DNA of 64,000 nt from Bacteroidota bacterium (GTDB taxonomy: Bacteria; Bacteroidota; Bacteroidia; Palsa-965). The number at the start of each line of letters is the position of its first letter. The first letter of the stretch is position 1. The position numbers and the translations under genes are program-made. Shown here in pieces: positions 25,949 to 33,027 of the stretch. The stretch covers positions 62,001 to 126,000 of the forward strand of contig JADBYT010000010.1 in NCBI GenBank assembly GCA_020402865.1. Direction: 5' to 3'. The notes beneath the pieces were generated by a model, which was given only the letters and a program-made list of their open reading frames with translations, was not told the DNA's origin and searched no databases.

Positions 25949-26887
25949 TTACAGTCCGGCTTTGCGGAATTTCTCAATCCACCCCGGCAGCTGGCGCATG
26001 CTGGCCATTTCGCGCAGGCGCTGCCGCGAATCGTCGCTCGGCGAGCCAAACTGCACGGAACCGGCTGGAATATCTTTTGTTACACCCGACTGTGCCATAA
26101 CCACGGCTCCGTCGTTTATCACCAGATCGCTGGCAATGCCCACCTGGCCCCAGAGTGTAACACGGTTGCCAATGCGGCACACACCGGCAATGCCCACCTG
26201 CGCAGCCAGCAAACACATTTCGCCGATTACCGTATCGTGGCCGATATGCACCTGATTGTCGAGCTTAGTATGGCGGCCAATTACGGTGTCGCCGGTAACA
26301 CCGGCATCAATGGTGCAGCCTGCGCCAATTTCCACGTGATCGTGAATGACCACGCGGCCGCAGGTTTGCAGTTTCTCGAAATGATCAGCGCGTTTTTTAT
26401 AGTAGAACGCATGCCCGCCAATGATGGCGCCTGCATGGATAATTACATCGTTGCCGATTACAACATTATCGTAAAGCACCACGCCCGGCATAAGCACACA
26501 GTTGCGGCCTACGGTTACCTTGTTGCCAATGTACACGCCCGGATGCAGCACGGTGCCCTCGCCCACTACTGCGGTATCGCTTACGGGTTTGAGCGAGTAG
26601 CTGAGCGGCTGAAAATGACGCACCAGCGTGTTGAAGGCGGTAAACGGCTCGTCGCAGAAAATAAGCCCCTTGCCTTCGGGCGCATCTACTTTTTTGTTGA
26701 TGAGCACAGTGGTGGCTGCGCTGCTCAATGCTTTGTCGTAATACTTGGGATGATCGACAAACATGAGGTCGCCGTGTTCAACCATGTGTACTTCGTTGAG
26801 ACCGGTAACGGGCAAATTGGCCGGGCCGGCATACTCGGCGCTGAGCAGTGCGGCCACATCGGCCAGGGTGTGCGGTGTAATTTTCAT
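25949..26887 (-). CDS. LpxD-like left-handed beta-helix acyltransferase (second copy)
   Basis: This 312-residue protein resembles UDP-3-O-acylglucosamine N-acyltransferase (LpxD). It has an N-terminal uridine-binding-like domain (about residues 1-95) and a left-handed beta-helix of hexapeptide repeats, with VHIGHDTVIGEM carrying the equivalent of the catalytic His. It is shorter than the LpxD encoded in the lipid A operon at 33028-34065, and lies apart from it. It may acylate a different nucleotide sugar or serve as an alternative LpxD; the sequence does not decide. It is transcribed alone. Confidence 0.72.
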   Translation of the reverse strand: MKITPHTLADVAALLSAEYAGPANLPVTGLNEVHMVEHGDLMFVDHPKYYDKALSSAATTVLINKKVDAPEGKGLIFCDEPFTAFNTLVRHFQPLSYSLKPVSDTAVVGEGTVLHPGVYIGNKVTVGRNCVLMPGVVLYDNVVIGNDVIIHAGAIIGGHAFYYKKRADHFEKLQTCGRVVIHDHVEIGAGCTIDAGVTGDTVIGRHTKLDNQVHIGHDTVIGEMCLLAAQVGIAGVCRIGNRVTLWGQVGIASDLVINDGAVVMAQSGVTKDIPAGSVQFGSPSDDSRQRLREMASMRQLPGWIEKFRKAGL

Positions 26888-27177
26888 TGCAGGTAAAGGT
26901 ACGAAGCCGGAAGGTTTGAACGGAGGGAAAGCGGTATGAATTTATAGCCCGGGCTGAACGGAAAGCCTGAGCCTGTATAGATGCTGTTTTGTGGCAAATG
27001 CCGGCGAAGCCTTGCAGTGAAGACCGGAGCGAACGGAATTTTGGAATTCAGGCGGGCCGCTCCCAGCCTCCGATTCCCGGATCTGCACGATGGATGATGC
27101 AGGGCGGAGATTGAGGACAAAAAGCACAAAATAACAAACCCACCCCAAAATGCCAGCCAGGCCACATGCGCCGTTTC

Positions 27178-27195
27178 GCAAGTCTGGAGACTTGC
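27178..27195. repeat. Dispersed palindrome, copy 1 (core AAGTCTGGAGACTT)
   Basis: This is a perfect 8-bp stem around GG. The same core recurs at 27274-27297 and 30594-30617 with different but complementary outer arms. It is followed at 27205-27250 by a second shared segment, GCGAAAAGTTT then ATCACCTGCGGCGAT, which also follows the copy at 30594. Confidence 0.75.
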
Positions 27196-27273
27196 TTCAT
27201 TTTAGCGAAAAGTTTCTATCACCTGCGGCGATGTAAACTTTTTGCAGCATAATGCTGCTGCGCAGGCTTGGTG

Positions 27274-27297
27274 TTGTCAAGTCTGGAGACTTGACAA
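27274..27297. repeat. Dispersed palindrome, copy 2
   Basis: A perfect 11-bp stem with outer arms TTGTC/GACAA surrounds the AAGTCTGGAGACTT core. Confidence 0.75.
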
Positions 27298-27302
27298 AAT
27301 GT

Positions 27303-27343
27303 TGCGCCCGGTTTGGTTGCCTTTGGCAACTAAACCGGGCGCA
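27303..27343. repeat. Long hairpin, 19-bp stem with TTT loop
   Basis: Outer 12-bp stem 27303-27314 pairs with 27332-27343. One G-U pair and a 6-bp inner stem (27316-27321 with 27325-27330) close on a TTT loop. There is no T-run after it, so it is not a standard terminator. Confidence 0.75.
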
Positions 27344-27374
27344 GCCGGGGGGCAGCTGGGGCAGCTGGTTTTCT

Positions 27375-27389
27375 ATCGCCTGCGGCGAT
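27375..27389. repeat. Short palindrome ATCGCCTGCGGCGAT
   Basis: This 6-bp stem with a TGC loop is identical to the core of the 40-bp tandem repeat at 30631-30750 and near-identical to 27219-27233. Confidence 0.7.
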
Positions 27390-27406
27390 GAGAACTATTG
27401 TTGCAT

Positions 27407-27437
27407 AAAAAAATCCGGCTTGTGGCCGGACTTTTTT
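27407..27437 (-). terminator. Terminator after efp (usable on both strands)
   Basis: The stem TCCGGC/GCCGGA (27414-27419 with 27425-27430) is flanked by an A-run on one side and a T-run on the other. It lies 20 nt beyond the efp stop. Confidence 0.8.
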
Positions 27438-27455
27438 ATGCGGGGTGCGACGCAA

Positions 27456-28019
27456 TTATTGTTTTACACGCTCCACATACGCGCCGGTGCGGGTGTCGAT
27501 GCGGATCATGTCGCCTTCTGAGCAGAAGAGCGGCACACGTACTTCTGCGCCGGTTTCTACTGTAGCGGGCTTGAGGGTGTTTGTGGCGGTATCGCCTTTG
27601 AGGCCGGGCTCAGTGTAGGTGATGAGGAGTTCCACATGGTTGGGTGCTTCGGCCGAAATGGGCTGTTCGCTTTCAAACCATACTTTTACGTCCATACCTT
27701 CCTTGAGGAATTCGAGGCCGCTGGTAATCATGTCTTTGGGCAGATAAATTTGCTCAAAGGTGTCTTTATCCATGAGGACAATATTATTGTCTTCGGGGTA
27801 AATGAACTGGAGGTTGCGATATTCTACATACACAATCTCAACGCCTTCGCCGGAGCGGAAACGGTTTTCTACGAGTTTTCCGTTGCTGAGCACGCGCATT
27901 TTGCCCTGATAAAAAGCACGAAGGTTGCCGGGCGTTCTGTGCTGCCATTCTACAACCTGAACGAGTTCGCCATTGTAGCGGAGGAACGTACCGAGGCTTA
28001 CATCACCGGTATCTGCCAT
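27456..28019 (-). CDS. efp: Translation elongation factor P
   Basis: This 187-residue protein has the normal EF-P length and three beta-barrel domains. Domain I starts MADTGDVSLGTFLRYNGELV, and the C-terminal domain ends in RIDTRTGAYVERVKQ, the family signature. EF-P relieves ribosome stalling at polyproline. The tip loop of domain I reads HRTPGNLRAF, so the position modified as Lys34 in E. coli is not Lys or Arg but appears to be Asn. This subtype is seen in other Bacteroidota. A -7 element lies 43 nt upstream and a terminator follows the stop. Confidence 0.93.
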   Translation of the reverse strand: MADTGDVSLGTFLRYNGELVQVVEWQHRTPGNLRAFYQGKMRVLSNGKLVENRFRSGEGVEIVYVEYRNLQFIYPEDNNIVLMDKDTFEQIYLPKDMITSGLEFLKEGMDVKVWFESEQPISAEAPNHVELLITYTEPGLKGDTATNTLKPATVETGAEVRVPLFCSEGDMIRIDTRTGAYVERVKQ

Positions 28020-28062
28020 TGTAATTGAGTTTAATCAGTTGAACGTTAATAGGAATGAGGCG

Positions 28063-28070
28063 CAAAGATA
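28063..28070 (-). promoter_or_regulatory. -7 element TATCTTTG upstream of efp
   Basis: An exact TAnnTTTG on the minus strand lies 43 nt before the efp ATG and just after the DinB-like gene stop at 28082. Confidence 0.45.
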
Positions 28071-28081
28071 GCAAAATAGGG

Positions 28082-28537
28082 CTATTTCCATTCCCAGAGT
28101 TTATAGCTTTTCACCTTATCAAATGGCAGCTTGCCTGTTTTGAGGTAAAGCAGTATTTGTCCGCGGTGATGCGCCTCGTGTGCGCAGGCGTAAGCCAGAA
28201 ACAAAGCCGGACCTTGTTTGTAGCCTTTGAGTGTGCCTGTTTTTTCGGCAGTTTCGAGCTGTACGGCCAGCAAATTGCCTGTTTCAGTGAGGAAACCGGC
28301 TATTTCGGAAGCATTTACAGTTTCGGCATGGGGCGGTGTGATGCTTTTGCCGGTAGCCGGGGCAATTACTTCGAGCCAGGCTTTGCGTATCATGCCCAGA
28401 TGGCGGAACTGTGAAGCCACGGTTTTTCCGCGGGCCGTTTGCCGGTACTCAAGTTGTTGCTGGGTGAGTTCGTGCAGCAGGAAAAGCGTGTGGCGGCAGT
28501 TTATGCGCCAGGCATCGGTAAGTGGCGTGGCAGCCAT
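28082..28537 (-). CDS. DinB-like four-helix protein
   Basis: This 151-residue all-helical protein fits the DinB/YfiT-like metal-binding superfamily. A histidine-rich helix near the end, YACAHEAHHRGQILLYLK, carries the typical HxxxH-type ligands; a further His lies in SQFRHLGMI. Family members include metal-dependent thiol transferases, but most are uncharacterised. It begins 2 nt after the stop of the ABC ATPase gene and so is probably co-transcribed. The function is unknown. Confidence 0.72.
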   Translation of the reverse strand: MAATPLTDAWRINCRHTLFLLHELTQQQLEYRQTARGKTVASQFRHLGMIRKAWLEVIAPATGKSITPPHAETVNASEIAGFLTETGNLLAVQLETAEKTGTLKGYKQGPALFLAYACAHEAHHRGQILLYLKTGKLPFDKVKSYKLWEWK

Positions 28538-28539
28538 GT

Positions 28540-29154
28540 TTACACGTGTTTAAATTGTTCGATGCCCAGTTCGGCGGTGCAGAAAAAATGCTCGGCCTGC
28601 TGGCGGTTGGAGCATACAATTACGGTGCGGTTGCCGATATGTGCTGTAACCAGCTGCGCATACCATTGCATGGCGGCCTGATCGAGGTTGGCGCAGGGCT
28701 CGTCGAGCAGCAGCAGGGGCGTATCGGCAAGAATGGCCAGTGTAAGCCGCGCGCGTTGTTTCATGCCTGATGAATAGTGGCGTATGGCTTTGTGTGCGGC
28801 GTGGCTGAGGCCCGAAAGTTTGAGCACATCGGCATTGGAAAGCTGTGCGCGCCAGGGCTTGAACTTTTGCTGAAACGCAATGCTCTCGGCCAGCGTAAAT
28901 TCTTCCATGAGTTCGAGGTAGGGCGCGGCCATGCTCAGGTGGCGGTACACACTGGCCTCGTCGGTATTTTGCCGCTGCACCCTGCCTTCGCTGGGCAAAA
29001 GGTTGCCGGCAATTACCTGAAGCAGTGTAGATTTTCCGGAGCCGTTGCCGCCGGTAAGCACGGTGTGCGAGCCTCCGGCAAATGTGTAATTCACATTGCG
29101 GAAAATCCACTCGCGGTTAAACCTGCGCCCAACGGCCTGCAACTCAATTTGCAT
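28540..29154 (-). CDS. ABC transporter ATP-binding protein
   Basis: This 204-residue protein is a complete but compact ABC ATPase. The Walker A motif is GGNGSGKST (residues about 34-42), the signature is HYSSGMKQR and Walker B is PLLLLDEPCANLD. The small size and IFRNVNYTF start resemble the CcmA group of haem-exporter ATPases. No permease gene is adjacent, so the partner must be encoded elsewhere. The DinB-like gene follows 2 nt downstream. Confidence 0.87.
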   Translation of the reverse strand: MQIELQAVGRRFNREWIFRNVNYTFAGGSHTVLTGGNGSGKSTLLQVIAGNLLPSEGRVQRQNTDEASVYRHLSMAAPYLELMEEFTLAESIAFQQKFKPWRAQLSNADVLKLSGLSHAAHKAIRHYSSGMKQRARLTLAILADTPLLLLDEPCANLDQAAMQWYAQLVTAHIGNRTVIVCSNRQQAEHFFCTAELGIEQFKHV

Positions 29155-29180
29155 ACGCAGGCGAAGGTAAGCAGGATCAG

Positions 29181-29732
29181 TTAATTCGTAAACAATCCCT
29201 TTTGCTGAATGCGCCCGATGAGCACCGGCAGAAACAACGCGGCCACGCGCTCCCCCTCACTCAGTTTATCGTGCGGCCCGCTTATTTCCCAGTCTTCAAA
29301 CCGGTTGTGAATGCGCGTAGAAATCTGGCAACGCCCGGCTTCGGCGTTAAAATTCCAGTTGTCCCAGCTTTGACCGTAAAATGTTTCAATACGCATCATC
29401 TTCAATGAATCGCCGCTAAGCTGCCAGCGTGTCCACGATCCGGGCATCTGTGTTTCGAGATAAAACCGCTGACTGCCCATCGTAAACTGCCAGTGATTGA
29501 AATGATCTTTGAAATACGTTTCAATCAGTACTTCTTTCCCCTCGCTAATGTAACGCCATGAGTTGGGATCGTTCTTAAACCCGATTTCAAACTCCCCTTT
29601 TTTATCGCCTATTTCCACGTCCCAGCGCTCCACATGGCCATTGAGCCAGGTTTGCACGCGGGCAGGAGCCGGATTGCTGCTTTGAAAAAGAAAGGGGAAA
29701 ATAAGAAGTACGAAAAACGTATAGTGGCGCAT
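29181..29732 (-). CDS. Exported protein built of about six 22-residue Trp repeats
   Basis: This 183-residue protein has a signal peptide (MRHYTFFVLLIFPFLFQSS). The mature part is a run of about six repeats of 21-24 residues, each with a Trp-x(2)-Trp-like opening and a strand carrying alternating hydrophobics. Examples are HFNHWQFTMGSQRFYLETQM, SWTRWQLSGDSLKMMRIETF and SWDNWNFNAEAGRCQISTRI. This suggests a small beta-solenoid or barrel. No family is recognised. ATG 29732 was chosen because a longer frame from 29759 runs into the T-run of the preceding terminator. Confidence 0.6.
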   Translation of the reverse strand: MRHYTFFVLLIFPFLFQSSNPAPARVQTWLNGHVERWDVEIGDKKGEFEIGFKNDPNSWRYISEGKEVLIETYFKDHFNHWQFTMGSQRFYLETQMPGSWTRWQLSGDSLKMMRIETFYGQSWDNWNFNAEAGRCQISTRIHNRFEDWEISGPHDKLSEGERVAALFLPVLIGRIQQKGLFTN

Positions 29733-29750
29733 GCGAGTTAATTTCCCTCT

Positions 29751-29792
29751 AAAATACAAAGATGAGGCCAGCTTTTCAGGGGTGGCCTCATC
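29751..29792 (-). terminator. Terminator of the lipoprotein gene at 29810
   Basis: A perfect 10-bp stem (29792-29783 with 29770-29761 on the minus strand) with a 12-nt loop is followed by TTTGTATTTT. Confidence 0.85.
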
Positions 29793-29809
29793 TTCTCGGG
29801 TTGTGTGTG

Positions 29810-30430
29810 TTAGTATTTCTCGGTAAACACCTGCACTTCAATATCGGTAAATACACCGTTGGCAATTTCCGAACCTTTATCGCCCATGTAGCCGGTTAAT
29901 TTTCCGCTCACTTTGCCGGAGGCAATAGCTTTTTTGGCGTCCACATTTTCCCATTTGGTGATTTCAACCGTAAACGGCGAGGGCGCATTTTTCAAGCCGT
30001 TGCCCAGCATTACGGAGTTTTTCGAATCGCCGTCGGGGCTGCCGGTGAGCAGGATTTCGAGGTTTTTCTGAGGCACTACGCCCGTTTTACCATCGAAATT
30101 ATTGATGACGATATTGAGCTGACGGGTGTCTTTTTCATCAACCGACCTGAAGGTAATCATGGCATGCGGATAGGGCTTATTAAACATGCTGTTGCCACCG
30201 GCATAATAGAGGTGCGAGTTGAAAAAACCGGCTCCGCTCCACGGTGTGCCGCCGAGGGTGCAGGTAAATTCTGCTTTTTTCTTTTCCGGACTGGCTGTTG
30301 CCGGCTTTGAGTCGGTAATTGCCGGTGGTCCGGTAACGGAATCAGTAAGTGATGTATCGCCGTTTGATGAACAGGCCGTGAAACCGGCAAGAAGAGCTGT
30401 TAAAAGGGATATGCGAAGTGTGGCGCGCAT
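29810..30430 (-). CDS. Uncharacterised lipoprotein
   Basis: This 206-residue protein starts MRATLRISLLTALLAGFTAC, with lipobox FTAC and Cys20 as the lipidated residue. A Ser/Thr/Pro/Lys linker follows (about residues 21-50). A beta-rich domain of about 150 residues begins at FTCTLGGTPWSGAGFF. This kind of domain, in which a small-molecule- or metal-like 'T..G..W' opening is followed by a long sandwich, is frequent in Bacteroidota lipoproteins of unknown role. It has its own -7 element (22 nt upstream) and terminator. Function is unknown. Confidence 0.7.
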   Translation of the reverse strand: MRATLRISLLTALLAGFTACSSNGDTSLTDSVTGPPAITDSKPATASPEKKKAEFTCTLGGTPWSGAGFFNSHLYYAGGNSMFNKPYPHAMITFRSVDEKDTRQLNIVINNFDGKTGVVPQKNLEILLTGSPDGDSKNSVMLGNGLKNAPSPFTVEITKWENVDAKKAIASGKVSGKLTGYMGDKGSEIANGVFTDIEVQVFTEKY

Positions 30431-30452
30431 GGGTTAACAATTTGGTACCATG

Positions 30453-30460
30453 CAAATATA
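30453..30460 (-). promoter_or_regulatory. -7 element TATATTTG (minus strand)
   Basis: An exact TAnnTTTG lies 22 nt before the lipoprotein ATG at 30430. Confidence 0.5.
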
Positions 30461-30593
30461 AAAGCAGGATGGTAAACGAACGGGATATAAATAATGGGGG
30501 TGTGAGAGGTTTTGGAGTGAGTTTATGGGGGGGATGCGGGGATTTATCAGAGCCTGTTAGTTTTTTTTGGGGGGGGATGTGCTATGGGTAGTA

Positions 30594-30617
30594 TTCGCAA
30601 GTCTGGAGACTTGCGAA
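30594..30617. repeat. Dispersed palindrome, copy 3
   Basis: A perfect 11-bp stem with outer arms TTCGC/GCGAA surrounds the AAGTCTGGAGACTT core shared with 27178 and 27274. It is followed after 5 nt by TTAGCGAAAAGTT, as copy 1 is. Confidence 0.75.
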
Positions 30618-30630
30618 AGATTAGCGAAAA

Positions 30631-30780
30631 GTTATTATCGCCTGCGGCGATATAAACTTTCCGCAGCGTTGTTATTATCGCCTGCGGCGATATAAACTTT
30701 CCGCAGCGTTGTTATTATCGCCTGCGGCGATATAAACTTTCCGCAGCGTTGTGTTATCGCCTGCGGCGATGTAAACTTTT
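30631..30780. repeat. Tandem repeat: three identical 40-bp units plus a partial fourth
   Basis: Units run 30631-30670, 30671-30710 and 30711-30750 without a single difference, and a diverged partial copy covers 30751-30780. Each unit contains ATCGCCTGCGGCGAT inside a larger imperfect inverted repeat (AAAGTT/AAACTTT). The array lies in the 372-bp gene-free space after lpxA (30431-30802), which otherwise holds the palindrome at 30594 and a G-rich stretch. Confidence 0.9.
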
Positions 30781-30802
30781 GACCGCGGACTTTGCCCGCT
30801 GT

Positions 30803-31579
30803 TTATACAAGGCCGCGGATGATGCCGTCTTTCGAGTTGCGGATAAACGTAAGTATCTGCTCTTTCTCCGCCGATTCCGGTGCTTCCTTCTCTATTACCG
30901 AAACCGCATTCGACACATTCAGCCCTTTCACATACAGCGTGCGGTAAACATCTTCAATGGCCAATATACTTTCGCGGCTGAATCCGCGACGACTTAATCC
31001 GATACTATTCACGCCCACATAAGCCAGCGGCTCACGGGCAGCTTTTACAAACGGCGGCACGTTTTTGCGCACGCCTGTTTGTCCGCCAATAAACGAATGC
31101 GCACCAATACGCACAAACTGCCCCACCCCCACATAACCTTCCAGTATGGCCCAGTCTTCGATGGTTACGTGGCCGGAGAGATTGACCGAATTGGCAAGTA
31201 TTACATGATTACCCACCATACTGTCGTGCCCCACATGCACGTAGGCCATGAGCAGACAGTTGCTGCCGATTACGGTTTTGTATTTGTCAACCGTGCCTCG
31301 GTTCAGCGTTACGCATTCGCGAATGGTGGTGTTGTCGCCTATTTCGGTTGTGGTTTTCTCGCCTGCAAATTTCAGATCCTGCGGAATGGCGCTGATTACC
31401 GCACCGGGAAAGATGCGGCAGTTTTTGCCAATGCGTGCACCGTCCATAATTGTGGCGTTTGGCCCTATCCAGGAGCCTTCGCCAATTTCCACATCGCCCT
31501 GTATGTAGGCGAAAGGTTCAACGGTTACACCGGCTGCCAGTTTAGCATCGGGATGAATGTAGGCGAGCGGAGAAATCAT
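30803..31579 (-). CDS. lpxA: LpxA: UDP-N-acetylglucosamine 3-O-acyltransferase
   Basis: This 258-residue protein has the standard LpxA length. A left-handed beta-helix of hexapeptide repeats fills the first 185 residues, with the catalytic-His segment MAYVHVGHDSMVGN. The C-terminal helical domain begins with GVNSIGLSRRGFS, the LpxA hallmark. It transfers a 3-hydroxyacyl chain from ACP to UDP-GlcNAc, the first step of lipid A synthesis, in the cytoplasm. Its start overlaps the stop of the lpxC/fabZ gene by 4 nt, giving the order lpxD-lpxC/fabZ-lpxA. Confidence 0.95.
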   Translation of the reverse strand: MISPLAYIHPDAKLAAGVTVEPFAYIQGDVEIGEGSWIGPNATIMDGARIGKNCRIFPGAVISAIPQDLKFAGEKTTTEIGDNTTIRECVTLNRGTVDKYKTVIGSNCLLMAYVHVGHDSMVGNHVILANSVNLSGHVTIEDWAILEGYVGVGQFVRIGAHSFIGGQTGVRKNVPPFVKAAREPLAYVGVNSIGLSRRGFSRESILAIEDVYRTLYVKGLNVSNAVSVIEKEAPESAEKEQILTFIRNSKDGIIRGLV

Positions 31580-33006
31580 ACACCGGCGGGTTGAGCTTCT
31601 TTCTTTTCAAGGCCGCGCACTTTCACAATCTGTGCAAGCATGTCGGCTTCGGCCACTACTTTGTTGTTTACATACGTAGTGCCTTTCATGTGGCAGAGTC
31701 CGCGACGGATCGGGTCAATCAGTTCGAGCCTGAACACGCACGAATCGCCGGGCACCACTTTCTGCTTAAACTTCACGCCTTCCATTTTGAGGAAATACGT
31801 TTGATAGTTTTCCGGATCGGGCACGGTTTTCAAACAAAGCACGCCACCGGTTTGCGCCATGGCTTCCACCAGCAGCACGCCCGGCATAATCGGCTCGTCG
31901 GGAAAATGGCCTTGTGTCCAGAACTCAGTCATGGTAATGTTTTTCACACCCACCACATGCGTTTCGCTGATCTCGGTAATCTTATCAACCATGAGGAAGG
32001 GCTGACGATGCGGAAGAATTTTCATGATCTCACGCACATCAAAAATAGCCGGTGCCTGCGGATCAAAATTCGGTTCTGCTTTTTTGCTGCGCTCTTTCTT
32101 CACCAGCGCCTTGAGCTTGCGGGCAAAGTCCACATTGCCGGCGTGGCCCGGACGTGCGGCCAGAATATGCACTTTCATGTGTACACCCACCAGCGCCAGA
32201 TCGCCCACAATGTCGAGCAGTTTGTGGCGGGCGGGCTCGTTGTAGTAATGCAGCTGCGTATTGTTGAGTACGCCACGGCCTTTTACTTCCACATCGGGCT
32301 TGTTGAATACTTTGCGCAGGTGGTCGAGTTTTTCATCAGGCAGTTCGCGATCCACCAGCACAATGGCATTGTCCAGATCACCGCCTTTAATAAGATTATG
32401 CTGCAGCAGCGCCTCAAGTTCGTGAATGAACACAAACGTGCGGCAGCGGGCTATGTTCTCGTTAAACTCGCTCAGCTTGTACATCGAGGCGTGCTGCGTA
32501 CCGAGGATTTCGCTGTTGTAATCAACCATTACCGTTACGCGGAATTCATCCTGCGGCACGGCCAGCATTTCCACCTTCTTTACCGGATCTTCGTAGGTGA
32601 GGTTTTCCTTCAGCTCGAAGTAATAACGTTCTGCATCCTGTTCCACAAAGCCCACGGCTTCGAGCGCCTGCACAAACGGCCATGCGCTTCCGTCGATAAT
32701 GGGTACTTCGGGTCCGTCAATATCCATGAGCACGTTATCGAGGTCGCAACCCATAAGAGCGGCCAGTGCATGCTCCACGGTGCTTACGCGGCCACCGTTT
32801 TTCTCAAGCGTGGTGCCGCGTGCGGTGTCGGTTACATTGTCCACATCAGCCTCAATAACCGGTTGTCCGGGAAGGTCGATGCGGCGGAATTTAAAGCCGT
32901 GATTTTCGGGGGCGGGATGAAAGGTGAGGTTTACGGGTTTTCCGGTGTGTAAACCTACGCCCGAAACGGTGCATGATGCCTGCAGTGTGCGTTGCTTAAT
33001 GCTCAT
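31576..33006 (-). CDS. lpxC/fabZ: LpxC-FabZ bifunctional fusion
   Basis: This 476-residue protein joins two enzymes. Residues about 1-300 are LpxC, the zinc UDP-3-O-acyl-GlcNAc deacetylase, with ligand motifs VEHALAAL and HKLLDIVGDLALVG. Residues about 325-476 are FabZ, the 3-hydroxyacyl-ACP dehydratase, with LPHRQPFLMVDK and the catalytic His and Glu in HFPDEPIMPGVLLVEAMAQ. The fusion is typical of Bacteroidota and places lipid A commitment and fatty-acid dehydration, which compete for hydroxyacyl-ACP, in one polypeptide. It follows lpxD by 21 nt and overlaps lpxA by 4 nt. Confidence 0.96.
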   Translation of the reverse strand: MSIKQRTLQASCTVSGVGLHTGKPVNLTFHPAPENHGFKFRRIDLPGQPVIEADVDNVTDTARGTTLEKNGGRVSTVEHALAALMGCDLDNVLMDIDGPEVPIIDGSAWPFVQALEAVGFVEQDAERYYFELKENLTYEDPVKKVEMLAVPQDEFRVTVMVDYNSEILGTQHASMYKLSEFNENIARCRTFVFIHELEALLQHNLIKGGDLDNAIVLVDRELPDEKLDHLRKVFNKPDVEVKGRGVLNNTQLHYYNEPARHKLLDIVGDLALVGVHMKVHILAARPGHAGNVDFARKLKALVKKERSKKAEPNFDPQAPAIFDVREIMKILPHRQPFLMVDKITEISETHVVGVKNITMTEFWTQGHFPDEPIMPGVLLVEAMAQTGGVLCLKTVPDPENYQTYFLKMEGVKFKQKVVPGDSCVFRLELIDPIRRGLCHMKGTTYVNNKVVAEADMLAQIVKVRGLEKKEAQPAGV

Positions 33007-33027
33007 GAAGTATAGTGTGAGAGGCTG

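Larger units (their letters stand above)
26888..27455. other. Gene-free interval rich in palindromes
   Basis: I see no credible gene in these 568 bp. Residues 26888-27160 hold nothing I can name. From 27178 on there are several hairpin-forming repeats, annotated separately, followed by the efp terminator. Confidence 0.6.

Noticed and set aside
27041-27165. Short minus-strand frames between the LpxD-like gene and efp
   Set aside because: No ribosome-binding context, signal peptide or motif; the interval is dominated by non-coding repeats.
30631-30780. Possible CRISPR array
   Set aside because: The 40-bp units are directly adjacent with no variable spacers, and no cas gene is present.
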